In this document: one piece after another, positions 43,743 to 54,021 of the stretch
How the letters are laid out: every line of letters begins with the position of its first letter
How positions within the stretch are numbered: the first letter of the stretch is position 1
From: Actinophytocola gossypii
Lineage (GTDB): Bacteria; Actinomycetota; Actinomycetes; Mycobacteriales; Pseudonocardiaceae
NCBI RefSeq assembly: GCF_025165815.1
Contig: NZ_JAFFZE010000023.1
Location: forward strand, 62,001 to 126,000
DNA length: 64,000 nucleotides
Direction of reading: 5' to 3'
The notes under the pieces: model-generated
Database searches by the model: none
What the model saw: only the letters and a program-made list of their open reading frames with translations
What the model was told of the DNA's origin: nothing
Made by a program: the position numbers and the translations under genes

Positions 43743-44735
43743 TCACAGCCAACCGCGTCTGGCGGCTTCCACTCCCGCCTCGAACCGGCTCGTCGCATTC
43801 AGCCGTTCCATCAGCCGGGCGACCTTCCGGCGAAGGTGCCGAACAGATATTCCGACCGTCCTGGCCGCCGATTCGTCGGTGTTTCCGGCGGCGAGCAGTT
43901 CGAGCACGGCGCGGTCCTGGTCGGTGACGTCGTCCTGGTCCTCCGCCGGCGGGTCGTCGAAGCTGACCGTGGTCGCGTCGTCCCACAGGCGCCAGAACAG
44001 GCGGATGAACCCGGCGATCAGTCCGGGCTGGGTCACGATCAGCGCGCCGCGGCTGCTGTTGTCCGGGTCGATCGGGACCATCGCGACCCGCTCGTCCATG
44101 ATCATCATGCGTTCCAGCGGGTCCTCGATGGCGTGGATCTTCGCCCCGGCGTCGAGCATCTGCCGCGCGTACTCGACGCCGAGCCGGTTCCGCAGGAACC
44201 CGGTCTGGTAGATCGTGCGCATGTCGATGCCCCGGCGCAGGCCGCGCAGGTCCAGCGGCCGGCTGGCGTCCAGCGCGGCCGGGCTGATCGACTCGCCCGG
44301 CTGCACCGAGTACAGGCTCGACCTGGTGAAGAACGCCAACTCCTCCAGACGTTCACGTACACGGCCGAGGTCCTCGATCCGTTCCAGGCCGGCCACCGGT
44401 TCGGTGCGTTCCCGGCCGGCGTAGCGAGCGGCCAGGTCGGCGATCTCGGCTCGGGTGTCGCCGACCCGCCGGTGCCGCCGCAGCAACTCGTCCTCGCGCT
44501 GTTCGACCAGCTTGGCGAGCGCCGCGGCGGGGTGGTTCACCACCACCTTGGCCGGCGCGTCCGGGGCGGGCCGGACCGCGCCGAGCCCGACCAGCGACTC
44601 GACGGCGTCGTAGAGCTCGCTGTCGGTGCAGTCCATGAAGTCGACCAGTTCCGCCGGTCGCGCCTGGGGCAGGTCGAGCAGCGTGCGGTACACGCGCTCG
44701 GCGAGCGGAGTGAACCCGAGGTCACGCAGCGCCAT
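43743..44735 (-). CDS. LuxR-type transcriptional regulator with TrmB-like N-terminus
   Basis: The 330-aa protein starts at ATG 44735 (GTG 44741 possible). The N-terminal winged-helix-like part (LGFTPLAERVYRTLLDLPQARPAELVDFM, about residues 5-33) is followed by a central domain with RLGVEYARQMLDAGAKIHAIEDPLERMMIMDERVAMVPID (PLD-like regulator fold) and a C-terminal LuxR HTH (about 268-325, LLAAGNTDESAARTVGISVRHLRRKVARLMERL). Regulators of this layout often lie at the head of actinobacterial natural-product clusters. It is about 130 nt upstream of the peptide genes and likely drives the lanthipeptide operon. Confidence 0.88.
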   Translation of the reverse strand: MALRDLGFTPLAERVYRTLLDLPQARPAELVDFMDCTDSELYDAVESLVGLGAVRPAPDAPAKVVVNHPAAALAKLVEQREDELLRRHRRVGDTRAEIADLAARYAGRERTEPVAGLERIEDLGRVRERLEELAFFTRSSLYSVQPGESISPAALDASRPLDLRGLRRGIDMRTIYQTGFLRNRLGVEYARQMLDAGAKIHAIEDPLERMMIMDERVAMVPIDPDNSSRGALIVTQPGLIAGFIRLFWRLWDDATTVSFDDPPAEDQDDVTDQDRAVLELLAAGNTDESAARTVGISVRHLRRKVARLMERLNATSRFEAGVEAARRGWL

Positions 44736-44830
44736 GTTCACCGTCCCACGGCAGGATGGTGACACGGCCCTGGCAGCAACGTGCCCAGGCAAACGCCGCC
44801 GAACGGCGCGTCGTTCGCCAGGATGAACGG

Positions 44831-45091
44831 GTGCGGGAGGCGTGGACGTCGGCGGAGCACCAGGTCGTGGTGCGTCGGGTCGCCGTGGACGCGTCCGCCC
44901 CGGTCATCGCGGCCGCCCGGCTGGCCGCCGAACTCGGACCGGAGGTGTCCGTCGAGTGGGCGGCCGAGAGCGACGTCTTGCGCGTCGCCGGCCCCGCTCC
45001 ACGGCTGCGGCACGCGGTGACCGCGGTCATCGCCGAGACCAGGTTTCGCGGCTGGTCGCTGTCCGATGACGACGAGACCGCGGGCGGGTAG
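44831..45091 (+). CDS. Small hypothetical protein, 86 aa
   Basis: GTG 44831 opens VREAWTSAEHQVVVRRVAVD; third codon positions are almost all G/C from here on but clearly less so upstream, which is why this start is preferred to the in-frame ATG at 44756. Alternating strand-helix pattern (VVVRRVAVDASAPVIAAARLAAEL, VSVEWAAESDVLRVAG, RHAVTAVIAETRFRGWSL) suggests a small alpha/beta fold. No known family. Divergent from the LuxR gene. Confidence 0.5.
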   Translation: MREAWTSAEHQVVVRRVAVDASAPVIAAARLAAELGPEVSVEWAAESDVLRVAGPAPRLRHAVTAVIAETRFRGWSLSDDDETAGG

Positions 45092-45225
45092 TCGGGTGGA
45101 AGAGATGCAGGAGCCACGCCATCCAGCATCATCCGCGTGCGCACCCGACACATGCGTACTGATCCCGCAAGTTCTTCACCGACAGTCGAGACGTATGGGG
45201 AACAGTCACACGCCCCGGTGCGGGA

Positions 45226-46101
45226 TCAGCGCGGCTGGCGGATGCCGTCGATGATGCGGGTCCAGTTGTCGCCGCCGTGGCCGTCCTCGATCGCCCGCCG
45301 GTAGTGGGCCTGGACGGCCAGCGGTAGCGCGAGGTCGAGCCCGAGGGACGCGCTGGTGTCGACGATGTGGTCGGCGGTCGCGCCCATCATGGTGACCGTG
45401 CTGAGGTGGCCGGGGTGCTCCCCGGCGTCCAGCGCGGCGCCGGGGGCCTCCTCGCCGGACCGGATCATCGTGCCGACGGAGTCGGCGGCGGAGAGCAGTT
45501 CCGGCAGTACCTCCTCGGCCTTCATCCCGGCCCCGCCCAGCATCGCGATCGCGTGCATCAGCCCGGACAGGGTGGTGAGGAACAACGCGAGCTGGGCCTG
45601 GTACATCAGCTGGGCGAGGCCGGGATCCTCGCCCAGGTACCTCGGCTCGCCGATCAGCGTCAACGCCGCCAGGTGGCGGTCCAGCACCTCGTGCGGTCCG
45701 CTGTAGTAGACGTACGCCTCCGCCGTCCCGACCATCGGGGCCGGCGTCATCACCCCGCCGGTGAGGAAGGCCGCGCCGTGGCGCTCGGCCCAGGTCGCCG
45801 CCTCGCGGGTGCGCTCCGGGGTGTCCGAGCTGAGGTTGGCCAGGGTCCGGCCGGCGAGCGCGTCGGTGGCGTCGCCGAGGATGTCGTACATCGCCTGGTA
45901 GTCGGTGAGGCTGAGAAGCACGAGGTCGCTCGCCAGGACGGCGTCGGCCGGGGTGGCGGCGAGCACGGCGCCGTCGGCGACGACGCCCTCGGCCCGGGCG
46001 GCGGTGCGGTTCCAGACGGTGACCGGGTGCCCGGCGGCGACCAGCACACGGACCATCGCCTGGCCCATCGGTCCGAGCCCGATGACGGTGACGCGGCTCA
46101 T
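45226..46101 (-). CDS. Imine reductase-like NADPH oxidoreductase (Tyr-type)
   Basis: The 291-aa protein has a Rossmann start (VTVIGLGPMGQAMVRVLVAAGHPVTVWNRT), the linker NLSSDTPERTREAATWAERHG, GGVMTPAPMVG and YLGEDPGLAQLMYQAQLAL. The first two motifs and the GxDxGxA segment are hallmarks of the imine reductase (IRED) family. At the catalytic position, seven residues into that segment, it has Tyr where many IREDs have Asp. Natural substrates of IREDs are mostly unknown. Translation is coupled to the preceding IRED gene (ATGA). Confidence 0.85.
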   Translation of the reverse strand: MSRVTVIGLGPMGQAMVRVLVAAGHPVTVWNRTAARAEGVVADGAVLAATPADAVLASDLVLLSLTDYQAMYDILGDATDALAGRTLANLSSDTPERTREAATWAERHGAAFLTGGVMTPAPMVGTAEAYVYYSGPHEVLDRHLAALTLIGEPRYLGEDPGLAQLMYQAQLALFLTTLSGLMHAIAMLGGAGMKAEEVLPELLSAADSVGTMIRSGEEAPGAALDAGEHPGHLSTVTMMGATADHIVDTSASLGLDLALPLAVQAHYRRAIEDGHGGDNWTRIIDGIRQPR

Positions 46102-46979
46102 CGCGCAACCGCCCGGTCGGGAGCGCGCAGGCTCTCGTAGATCCGCTCGAACACCTCGGCGCCGTGACCGGCCGCGACCTGCTGGTCGATCAGCCCCTGG
46201 ACGGCCACGATCGTGGCCGGGTCGACGCCCTGCTCCTCGCTGGCCTGGACGATGTGGCCGAGGTCGGAGAAGTCGAGGCTCTGCCCGGGCACGGTGTAGT
46301 CGCCGCCGTCGATGATCTCCGCCGACCGGGCGAAGTGCGCGGTCATGGCGCCGACGAAGGGGATCGCCCGCACGGCGAAGTCCGTGGCGCGCACGCCGGC
46401 GGACCCGGCCATGGCGGCGCCGTGCGTGAGGCCGGCGAACATGCCGTACATCGCCGAGAGCATCGCGAGGTCGAGCAGCGAGGCCATGCCGGCGTCCTCG
46501 CCGTGGAACTCGCTGGTCGCCCAGACGTCGAACACCGGCCGGCAGGCGTCGAAGGCCGCCGCCGAGCCGCTGTAGAAGACCTGGCCCTCGCGGGAGCCGA
46601 TCATCGGCGGGGTCGCCATGATCGCGCCGTCGAGGTAGCGGATGCCGTGGCCGGTGGCCCAGGTGGCGAGTTCGCGGGCCTCGTTGGGGGTCGTGGTGGT
46701 GAGGTTGACCAGGGTGCGGCCGCGGAGGTCGTCGACGACCGGGGCGAGGGTCTCGTGCACGGAGTCGTGCCGCAGCAGGCAGGCGACCACGATCGGGTGG
46801 GCGGTGACGGCGTCGCGGACGGTGGCCGCTCGCGTGACGGCCAGGCCGGGGGCCCTGCCGGGGGTGCGGTTCCAGACGGTGGTCGGGTGGCCGGCGTCGG
46901 CGAGCGCGGCGGCCAGGGCGCTGCCCATGGCGCCGAGGCCGAGGAGCGTGACACCCGCGGTGTTGTTCGTTTCGTTCAC
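46098..46979 (-). CDS. Imine reductase-like NADPH oxidoreductase (Asp-type)
   Basis: The 293-aa protein starts at GTG 46979. Motifs: VTLLGLGAMGSALAAALADAGHPTTVWNRTPGR, NLTTTTPNEARELATWATGHG, YLDGAIMATPPMIG and FHGEDAGMASLLDLAMLSAMYG, with Asp at the catalytic position (LLDLAM). First gene of a two-gene unit with the Tyr-type homologue (4-nt overlap) and divergent from an HxlR regulator, across a region with a clear operator. Redox conversion of an imine, or of a hydroxyacid-like substrate as in relatives, is possible. Confidence 0.87.
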   Translation of the reverse strand: MNETNNTAGVTLLGLGAMGSALAAALADAGHPTTVWNRTPGRAPGLAVTRAATVRDAVTAHPIVVACLLRHDSVHETLAPVVDDLRGRTLVNLTTTTPNEARELATWATGHGIRYLDGAIMATPPMIGSREGQVFYSGSAAAFDACRPVFDVWATSEFHGEDAGMASLLDLAMLSAMYGMFAGLTHGAAMAGSAGVRATDFAVRAIPFVGAMTAHFARSAEIIDGGDYTVPGQSLDFSDLGHIVQASEEQGVDPATIVAVQGLIDQQVAAGHGAEVFERIYESLRAPDRAVAR

Positions 46980-47012
46980 GTGCCCATCGTCGACAGGTAC
47001 CGCTACTGTCGG

Positions 47013-47039
47013 AAGTACCCACTATTTACTGCGGTACTT
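47013..47039. promoter_or_regulatory. HxlR-type operator (AAGTACC-N13-GGTACTT)
   Basis: Perfect 7-bp inverted repeat with 13-nt spacer, midway between the divergent imine reductase operon and hxlR-type gene. HxlR proteins bind GTAC-rich inverted repeats of this form. A further GGTACC at 46997-47002 is close by. Strong candidate for autoregulation and reductase control. Confidence 0.65.
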
Positions 47040-47066
47040 ACCTTTTGGTTAGTGAGGAGGTCGGCG

Positions 47067-47426
47067 ATGGCCAAGGCGCCGAGGTGCGGGCCCTACATCT
47101 GCGGCATCGACGCCGCGCTGGACGTGGTCAGCGGCAAGTGGAAGGGGCTGATCCTCTGGGAGCTGGACGCCCATCACGTCCGCCGCTTCGCCGAGCTGCG
47201 GCGTGGTCTGCCGGGGGTGAGCGAGAAGATGCTGACCCAGCACCTGCGCGAGATGGAGGAGGACGGCCTCGTGCACCGGGAGGTCTACGCCGAGGTGCCG
47301 CCGCGGGTCGAGTACTCCCTGACCGAGCACGGCCGCACGCTCAACCAGGCCCTCGGACCGCTCGGGGCCTGGGGCCGTGAGCGGATCCGCCGCGAAGGCC
47401 GCGAGCTGGTCGACACGAGCGCCTGA
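47067..47426 (+). CDS. HxlR-family transcriptional regulator
   Basis: The 119-aa winged-helix protein starts at ATG 47067 after GAGGAGG. It has the HxlR pattern CPYICGIDAALDVVSGKWKGLILWEL-like N-terminus (Cys7 and Cys12), RRFAELRRGLPGVSEKMLTQHLREMEEDGLV and YSLTEHGRTL. HxlR/QorR/HypR regulators sense electrophiles or redox stress, often via an N-terminal Cys. Divergent from the two imine reductases, which it probably represses. Confidence 0.92.
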   Translation: MAKAPRCGPYICGIDAALDVVSGKWKGLILWELDAHHVRRFAELRRGLPGVSEKMLTQHLREMEEDGLVHREVYAEVPPRVEYSLTEHGRTLNQALGPLGAWGRERIRREGRELVDTSA

Positions 47427-47461
47427 GGGATGTCTTTCTGGTTGGGCGCCGCCACCGGTCG

Positions 47462-48823
47462 TCAGCGCGGTGCCGGCGGCGGGGTCGGCACCGCGCCCGG
47501 GCGCACGACCTTGCTCTCGTCGAGCACGCTCGTGTCGGCGAGGTCGACCTTGTCCTCCGCGTAGGGGTCCTCGCCGGGCGCGACGCTGTCCACGACGTAG
47601 CTCCCGGCGAAGCTGCCGACCGTCGCGCCGACGGCGCTGCCGATCACCGTGCCCGGGCCGGGGAAAACCGATCCCATCGCGCCGCCCAGCATGCCGCCGA
47701 CCGTGGTGCCCGCGATGCCCGCGCCCGCCTTGGCCGCCGCCTTCGGCCACGACTGCTGGTCCTGGTAGGCGTTCCACGCCTCGAAGCCGATGGTGACCGC
47801 GGTGCCGACGTAGGGCGTGTTCTTGAGCGCCGCGTTCGTGGCACGCGCGGCAAGACCCGCGTCGGCGTGCTGGAGCGCGCTGAACTTCGGGTAGGCGGTC
47901 ACCCCGTTGCGCACCGCGTCCGGCATGTTCCCGAGCCACTGGTCGTACCGGTCGATCCGCTGCTGGTACGAGTTCGCCATGACCTGCGACAGGTGGACGT
48001 TCGCCGTGGGCGAGCCCACCGCCGCCGCCCGGCTGAGCACCGTCCGCTCGTTCGGCGTGAGCACGGTGATGTCACCGGTCGCCCACCGCTGGAACAGGTC
48101 GGCCTCCGCGAGGAACGCCCGCTGCGCGGCCACGGCGTCCGCCCGCACGCCGCCCGTGGCCGACACCGTGTTGAGCGCCGCCGCGGTCCCCAACGAGAGC
48201 TCGGTGCTGATCACGAACCCGACATCGTCGATGTTCTTCTCGCTGATCGGGCCGAGCGCATCCCGGAGCGCGCCGTGTGCCTCGTCCTCCTTGATCCGCG
48301 CGTCCCGCACCTTGTCGGCGCAGTCGTTGAACAGCCGCGCCTTGCGGTTGTACTCGTTGGCGAGCGGCAGCCAGGCGTCCATCTTGGCCTGGTAGTCCCG
48401 GTGCAGGGCGGCCGCGTCGCCGGCCGACGACGCCTGGCGGGCGATGGTCGGCTTCGGCGGCGCCGGGGACGGCGGCAGGATCAACGGGCCCTGGACCTCG
48501 AGACCGCCGCCGCGGGCGGCCTCGACCGTGCCGAACATCGCCTCCATCACCCTGGTCAGCGCGTCGGCGAAGTTCGTCAACGCCCGCATCGCCTCCTGGC
48601 AGGTGAACGCCAGGTCGTCGGCGGTGCGCAGCGGGGTCTGGATCACCCGGTCGAAGGCGTCGTGGGCCGGGCCGTCCCAGCCCGACTCGGCCACGGTCCG
48701 CGCACCGCGGCTCAGGTCACCGGCCTGCTGGATCCAACCCGCGTACTTGTCGAGCGCGTCGGCCGCCTGGACGCAGGTCCCCGGGCTTCCCGCGACGGTG
48801 GTGTCGAGAGGTTCGGCAGTCAT
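47462..48823 (-). CDS. WXG100-like type VII secretion protein with glycine-zipper C-terminus
   Basis: The 453-aa protein starts with a WXG100-like helical hairpin (about residues 15-110), with the W-x-G turn in ESGWDGPAHDAF (Trp49-Gly51). A Pro-rich linker (ILPPSPAPPKP) and a second helical region (about 130-340) follow, then a Gly-rich stretch with repeated GxxxG (AGIAGTTVGGMLGGAMGSVF, about 370-390, and GSAVGATVGSFAGSYVV). Such glycine zippers insert in membranes, so a toxin-like role is possible, but no known toxin domain is seen. Last gene of a three-gene cassette. Confidence 0.72.
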   Translation of the reverse strand: MTAEPLDTTVAGSPGTCVQAADALDKYAGWIQQAGDLSRGARTVAESGWDGPAHDAFDRVIQTPLRTADDLAFTCQEAMRALTNFADALTRVMEAMFGTVEAARGGGLEVQGPLILPPSPAPPKPTIARQASSAGDAAALHRDYQAKMDAWLPLANEYNRKARLFNDCADKVRDARIKEDEAHGALRDALGPISEKNIDDVGFVISTELSLGTAAALNTVSATGGVRADAVAAQRAFLAEADLFQRWATGDITVLTPNERTVLSRAAAVGSPTANVHLSQVMANSYQQRIDRYDQWLGNMPDAVRNGVTAYPKFSALQHADAGLAARATNAALKNTPYVGTAVTIGFEAWNAYQDQQSWPKAAAKAGAGIAGTTVGGMLGGAMGSVFPGPGTVIGSAVGATVGSFAGSYVVDSVAPGEDPYAEDKVDLADTSVLDESKVVRPGAVPTPPPAPR

Positions 48824-48844
48824 GATGTGTGGTTCCTCGCCGGG

Positions 48845-49201
48845 TCAGGGAGTGGCTTCCGTGTTCCGCACCGGGGCTCGTTCGAGCGGGCCGACCGGCG
48901 CGTGGTAGCCAGGGTTGGTGTGGTAGCGCGCCACGTAGGTCATCCGGCCCTCGTTGGTGTTCTCCACCTCGGCGTAGCTGCCGTCGGTGGCGTCCACCCT
49001 GGCGCTGATCTCGTCGAACGTCTGCGCCAGCGTCACGCCGAGCAGCACCAGGTTCGCGACCGTCAGCCCGACGATCTCCGACGACATGCCCGCGTCGGCC
49101 GACGGGATCCGCACGGCGAGCCCCGTGTCGATGGAGTCGGCGGCGGCGCTGTTGCCCGCGGCGACCTTGTTCAGTGCCTCCGGGTCGTAGCTGTAGCCCA
49201 T
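48845..49201 (-). CDS. Small ESX-associated (EspC/DUF2580-like) protein, 118 aa
   Basis: The protein starts MGYSYDPEALNKVAAGNSAAADSIDTG, a helical region followed by a hydrophobic helix (EIVGLTVANLVLLGVTLAQTF) and a DATDGSYAEVENTNEG segment that contains a YxxxE type VII secretion-like signal. Size and order fit the small partner of the WXG100-like protein encoded 21 nt downstream. Its start overlaps the SAV_915-like gene by 31 nt. Secretion is inferred. Confidence 0.65.
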   Translation of the reverse strand: MGYSYDPEALNKVAAGNSAAADSIDTGLAVRIPSADAGMSSEIVGLTVANLVLLGVTLAQTFDEISARVDATDGSYAEVENTNEGRMTYVARYHTNPGYHAPVGPLERAPVRNTEATP

Positions 49202-49836
49202 GTCGCCTCTCTCGCGAAGTCCTGCTTCTGTGGGGGCACCGTCGGGTCGAACACCACGGACCGCGCGCCGAGGTCGTCGATCATGCGCTGGAGGTGGTCG
49301 GCGCGCACCGACGCGGCCGCCCGCCCCTCACCCAGCTCGGCCCGCAGCCTGGCCAGGGAGCTGAACACGAGCAGCAATGGCTCGCCGTGCTCGCCGGTGG
49401 CCATCTCGACCACGGCCTTGGTGGTACCGACCGAGCCCGCGCGGATCGGCACCCACAACAGGGTCGAGTCCGGCACCGTCGTGTCGATCAACGGGAGCGG
49501 CTCGAAGTCCCGCCAGTCCGGTTCCGGGTAGCGCTCCCCCTCCGGATGCCACAGGTCCACCGCCGCGTACACGAACTGGTCGAGCACCGTGCCGACGGTG
49601 CGCAGCTCACGCACCGTGGCGCGGACGAACGGCTGGCTCCCGCCACAACAGGCGAACAGCCAGTCCAGTCGGGTGTACGCGAACACCACCAGCTCGTCGC
49701 GGTGGGTCTCCCGAACCTCGACGTTGCCCTCCGGCAGCGTCAGCACGAACAGTGGGGTGTCGTCGTCGATACCCAGTTCACGCAGTGGACGCAGCGCGCG
49801 CCGTTCGAACGGCCGCGGCCCGGCCCGGTTCGTCAT
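49171..49836 (-). CDS. SseB/SAV_915-like domain protein
   Basis: The 221-aa protein starts at ATG 49836 (MTNRAGPRPFERRALRPL). It has FVLTLPEGNVEVRETHRDELVVFAYTRLDWLFACCGGSQPFVR and ending LLVFSSLARLRAELGEGRAA, the pattern of SAV_915-type (SseB-like) proteins that accompany ESX genes in actinobacteria. The function is unknown; a chaperone or adaptor role for type VII substrates is possible. First gene of the cassette, overlapping the small ESX protein gene. Confidence 0.6.
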   Translation of the reverse strand: MTNRAGPRPFERRALRPLRELGIDDDTPLFVLTLPEGNVEVRETHRDELVVFAYTRLDWLFACCGGSQPFVRATVRELRTVGTVLDQFVYAAVDLWHPEGERYPEPDWRDFEPLPLIDTTVPDSTLLWVPIRAGSVGTTKAVVEMATGEHGEPLLLVFSSLARLRAELGEGRAAASVRADHLQRMIDDLGARSVVFDPTVPPQKQDFAREATWATATTRRH

Positions 49837-49945
49837 CCGTTTCCCCCTCCCGCTAGGCCCAGTTCCTACCCACCGGCGGGCGGCCAGGCACAGGCACAGC
49901 GGCGGCCATATCTGGCCGGTGCCACCGACCAGGGGAAATGGCGGG

Positions 49946-50311
49946 TCAGCCGGCCAGGAACTCCAGGCGGTTGCCGACGGGGTCGTTCGTGTGGAAGCGG
50001 CGGCGGCCGGGGATCTCGGCCGGGTCGGCCCAGCGGACCTCGTGGCCGGCGCGCTCGACGGCGGCCGCGACCGCGTCCACATCGACCACGAAAGCGGGGT
50101 GTGCCTTGCGGGCCGGCTGGAAACCCTGCTCGATGCCGACATGCAGCTCCGCGTCCGGGCCGCCGCGGCCCGGCACCCGGAACCAGCAGCCGCCGCGTGC
50201 GGCCAGCAGGGGCGGTTTGGGCAGCTCGGACCAGCCGAGCACGCCGCTGTAGAAGGCACGGAGCCGGTCTTCGCTGCCGACGGGCGCGGCGATCTGGACG
50301 TGGTGCAGCAT
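49946..50311 (-). CDS. VOC/glyoxalase-family protein
   Basis: The 121-aa protein has the vicinal oxygen chelate pattern: MLHHVQIAAPVGSEDRLRAFYSGVLGW, CWFRVPGRGGPDAELHVGIEQGF, AFVVDVDAVAAAVERAGHEV and DPVGNRLEFLAG. His at residue 4 and Glu near 117 fit metal ligands. Substrate unknown. Divergent from acnA, with the AcnR-type operator in the gap between. Confidence 0.88.
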   Translation of the reverse strand: MLHHVQIAAPVGSEDRLRAFYSGVLGWSELPKPPLLAARGGCWFRVPGRGGPDAELHVGIEQGFQPARKAHPAFVVDVDAVAAAVERAGHEVRWADPAEIPGRRRFHTNDPVGNRLEFLAG

Positions 50312-50339
50312 GGGTACGACCCTCCCTTGGCGTCGAATA

Positions 50340-50355
50340 CAGGACAAGCGTACTG
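50340..50355 (+). promoter_or_regulatory. AcnR operator upstream of acnA
   Basis: CAGGACAAGCGTACTG matches the Corynebacterium glutamicum AcnR consensus CAGNACnnncGTACTG (from memory) at every fixed base, 55 nt upstream of the aconitase start. An AcnR homologue is encoded at 60404-60979. Confidence 0.75.
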
Positions 50356-50409
50356 TTTGAGGCAGAGAGATCGTTCCCGTAGACCACCACCGGCCAGATG
50401 GAGTTGGAC

Positions 50410-53223
<2,814 letters not shown>

Positions 53224-53233
53224 CGGATCGACG

Positions 53234-53267
53234 AAACGGCCGCCGGGGTGCGTCCCGGCGGCCGTTT
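53234..53267. terminator. Rho-independent terminator after acnA (bidirectional)
   Basis: 14-bp stem AAACGGCCGCCGGG/CCCGGCGGCCGTTT (53234-53247 with 53254-53267), 6-nt loop, followed by TTTTC on the + strand and by an A/T run on the other, between convergent genes. Confidence 0.9.
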
Positions 53268-53273
53268 TCGCGT

Positions 53274-53528
53274 CTACAGGGTGCTTCGGTCGGGTTCCCA
53301 GACCAGGTCGAGCGGGGTCACCAGGCTGAACCGCTCGCGGGCGGCGTCCGCCGAGGCGTGCAGGCCGAGGATGTCCTGGCCGTCTGGCTCGCGGCGCCAG
53401 ACGACGGCGGTGCGCCTGTCCGGCTCGCTGACCTGCATGCCCCAGGCGAAGACCAGGGTCGGGTCGTCGGCGCTGACCAGGGTGAACAGCTGGCCGTACA
53501 CGGGTTCCTCCATCTTGTCGGGTGTCAT
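53274..53528 (-). CDS. Hypothetical protein, 84 aa
   Basis: Starts MTPDKMEEPVYGQLFTLVS. Antiparallel beta pattern (LVFAWGMQVSEPDRRTAVVWRRE; FSLVTPLDLVWEP) with one helix (ASADAARERF). Its start overlaps the preceding 128-aa gene by ATGA, so the two are co-translated and may interact, for instance as a two-part regulator or immunity-like pair. No family recognised. Convergent with acnA across the shared terminator. Confidence 0.6.
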   Translation of the reverse strand: MTPDKMEEPVYGQLFTLVSADDPTLVFAWGMQVSEPDRRTAVVWRREPDGQDILGLHASADAARERFSLVTPLDLVWEPDRSTL

Positions 53529-53911
53529 CTCGTCCACAGTGGTCTGATCACGAGCGGGCGCGGCAGGCCGTCCGGGATGCCGCAGAGCCGGTGGGGCGTC
53601 TGGACGTCGACCGGTGCGCCGGGGGTGTCGGGTGGGGGCAGGGCGAGCATCGCCCGGAGGGTCCAGAGGGCGTCGGCGTGGTACTGGAAGGTCACCGCCA
53701 CCGGGCGCAGTGGGTCGGTGCCCTCGAACATGGGGACGCGGTGACCGCTCGCGGTCTCGTCGCGGCGGAGCACCAGGACGTCCGCGTACGAGCCCCAGTC
53801 GAACGTCGCCGCCACCAGGTCCGGGTCGTCGGCACGGCCCCAGCGGTAGAGCGTCCAGCGGCGCAACCGGAGCTCGGTGAGCAGCTCGTCGAGGGGCAGG
53901 ACCCCGGCCAA
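53525..53911 (-). CDS. Hypothetical protein, 128 aa
   Basis: TTG start at 53911 after GGAGACGAGG: MAGVLPLDELLTELRLRRWTLYRWGRADDPDLV. Strand-rich middle (AATFDWGSYADVLVLRRDETASGHRVPMFEG, LRPVAVTFQYHADALWTLRAML), Pro-rich end. No known domain seen. Coupled with the 84-aa gene and divergent from an XRE regulator, whose promoter region has an ACGTTAACGT palindrome (53950-53959). Confidence 0.6.
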   Translation of the reverse strand: MAGVLPLDELLTELRLRRWTLYRWGRADDPDLVAATFDWGSYADVLVLRRDETASGHRVPMFEGTDPLRPVAVTFQYHADALWTLRAMLALPPPDTPGAPVDVQTPHRLCGIPDGLPRPLVIRPLWTR

Positions 53912-53949
53912 CCTCGTCTCCTTCGGTAAAGTGCGGGTTTCTGCGGTTT

Positions 53950-53959
53950 ACGTTAACGT
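53950..53959. promoter_or_regulatory. ACGTTAACGT palindrome in a divergent promoter
   Basis: Perfect 10-bp palindrome between the 128-aa hypothetical gene and the XRE regulator gene, 63 nt before the regulator start. Possible operator or -10 region; nothing else is visible in this gap. Confidence 0.35.
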
Positions 53960-54021
53960 GCATTTCACGGCGCGCGACAGCGCAGCGACGAAGACCAACT
54001 GATCGAGTGAGGACGTGCGGC

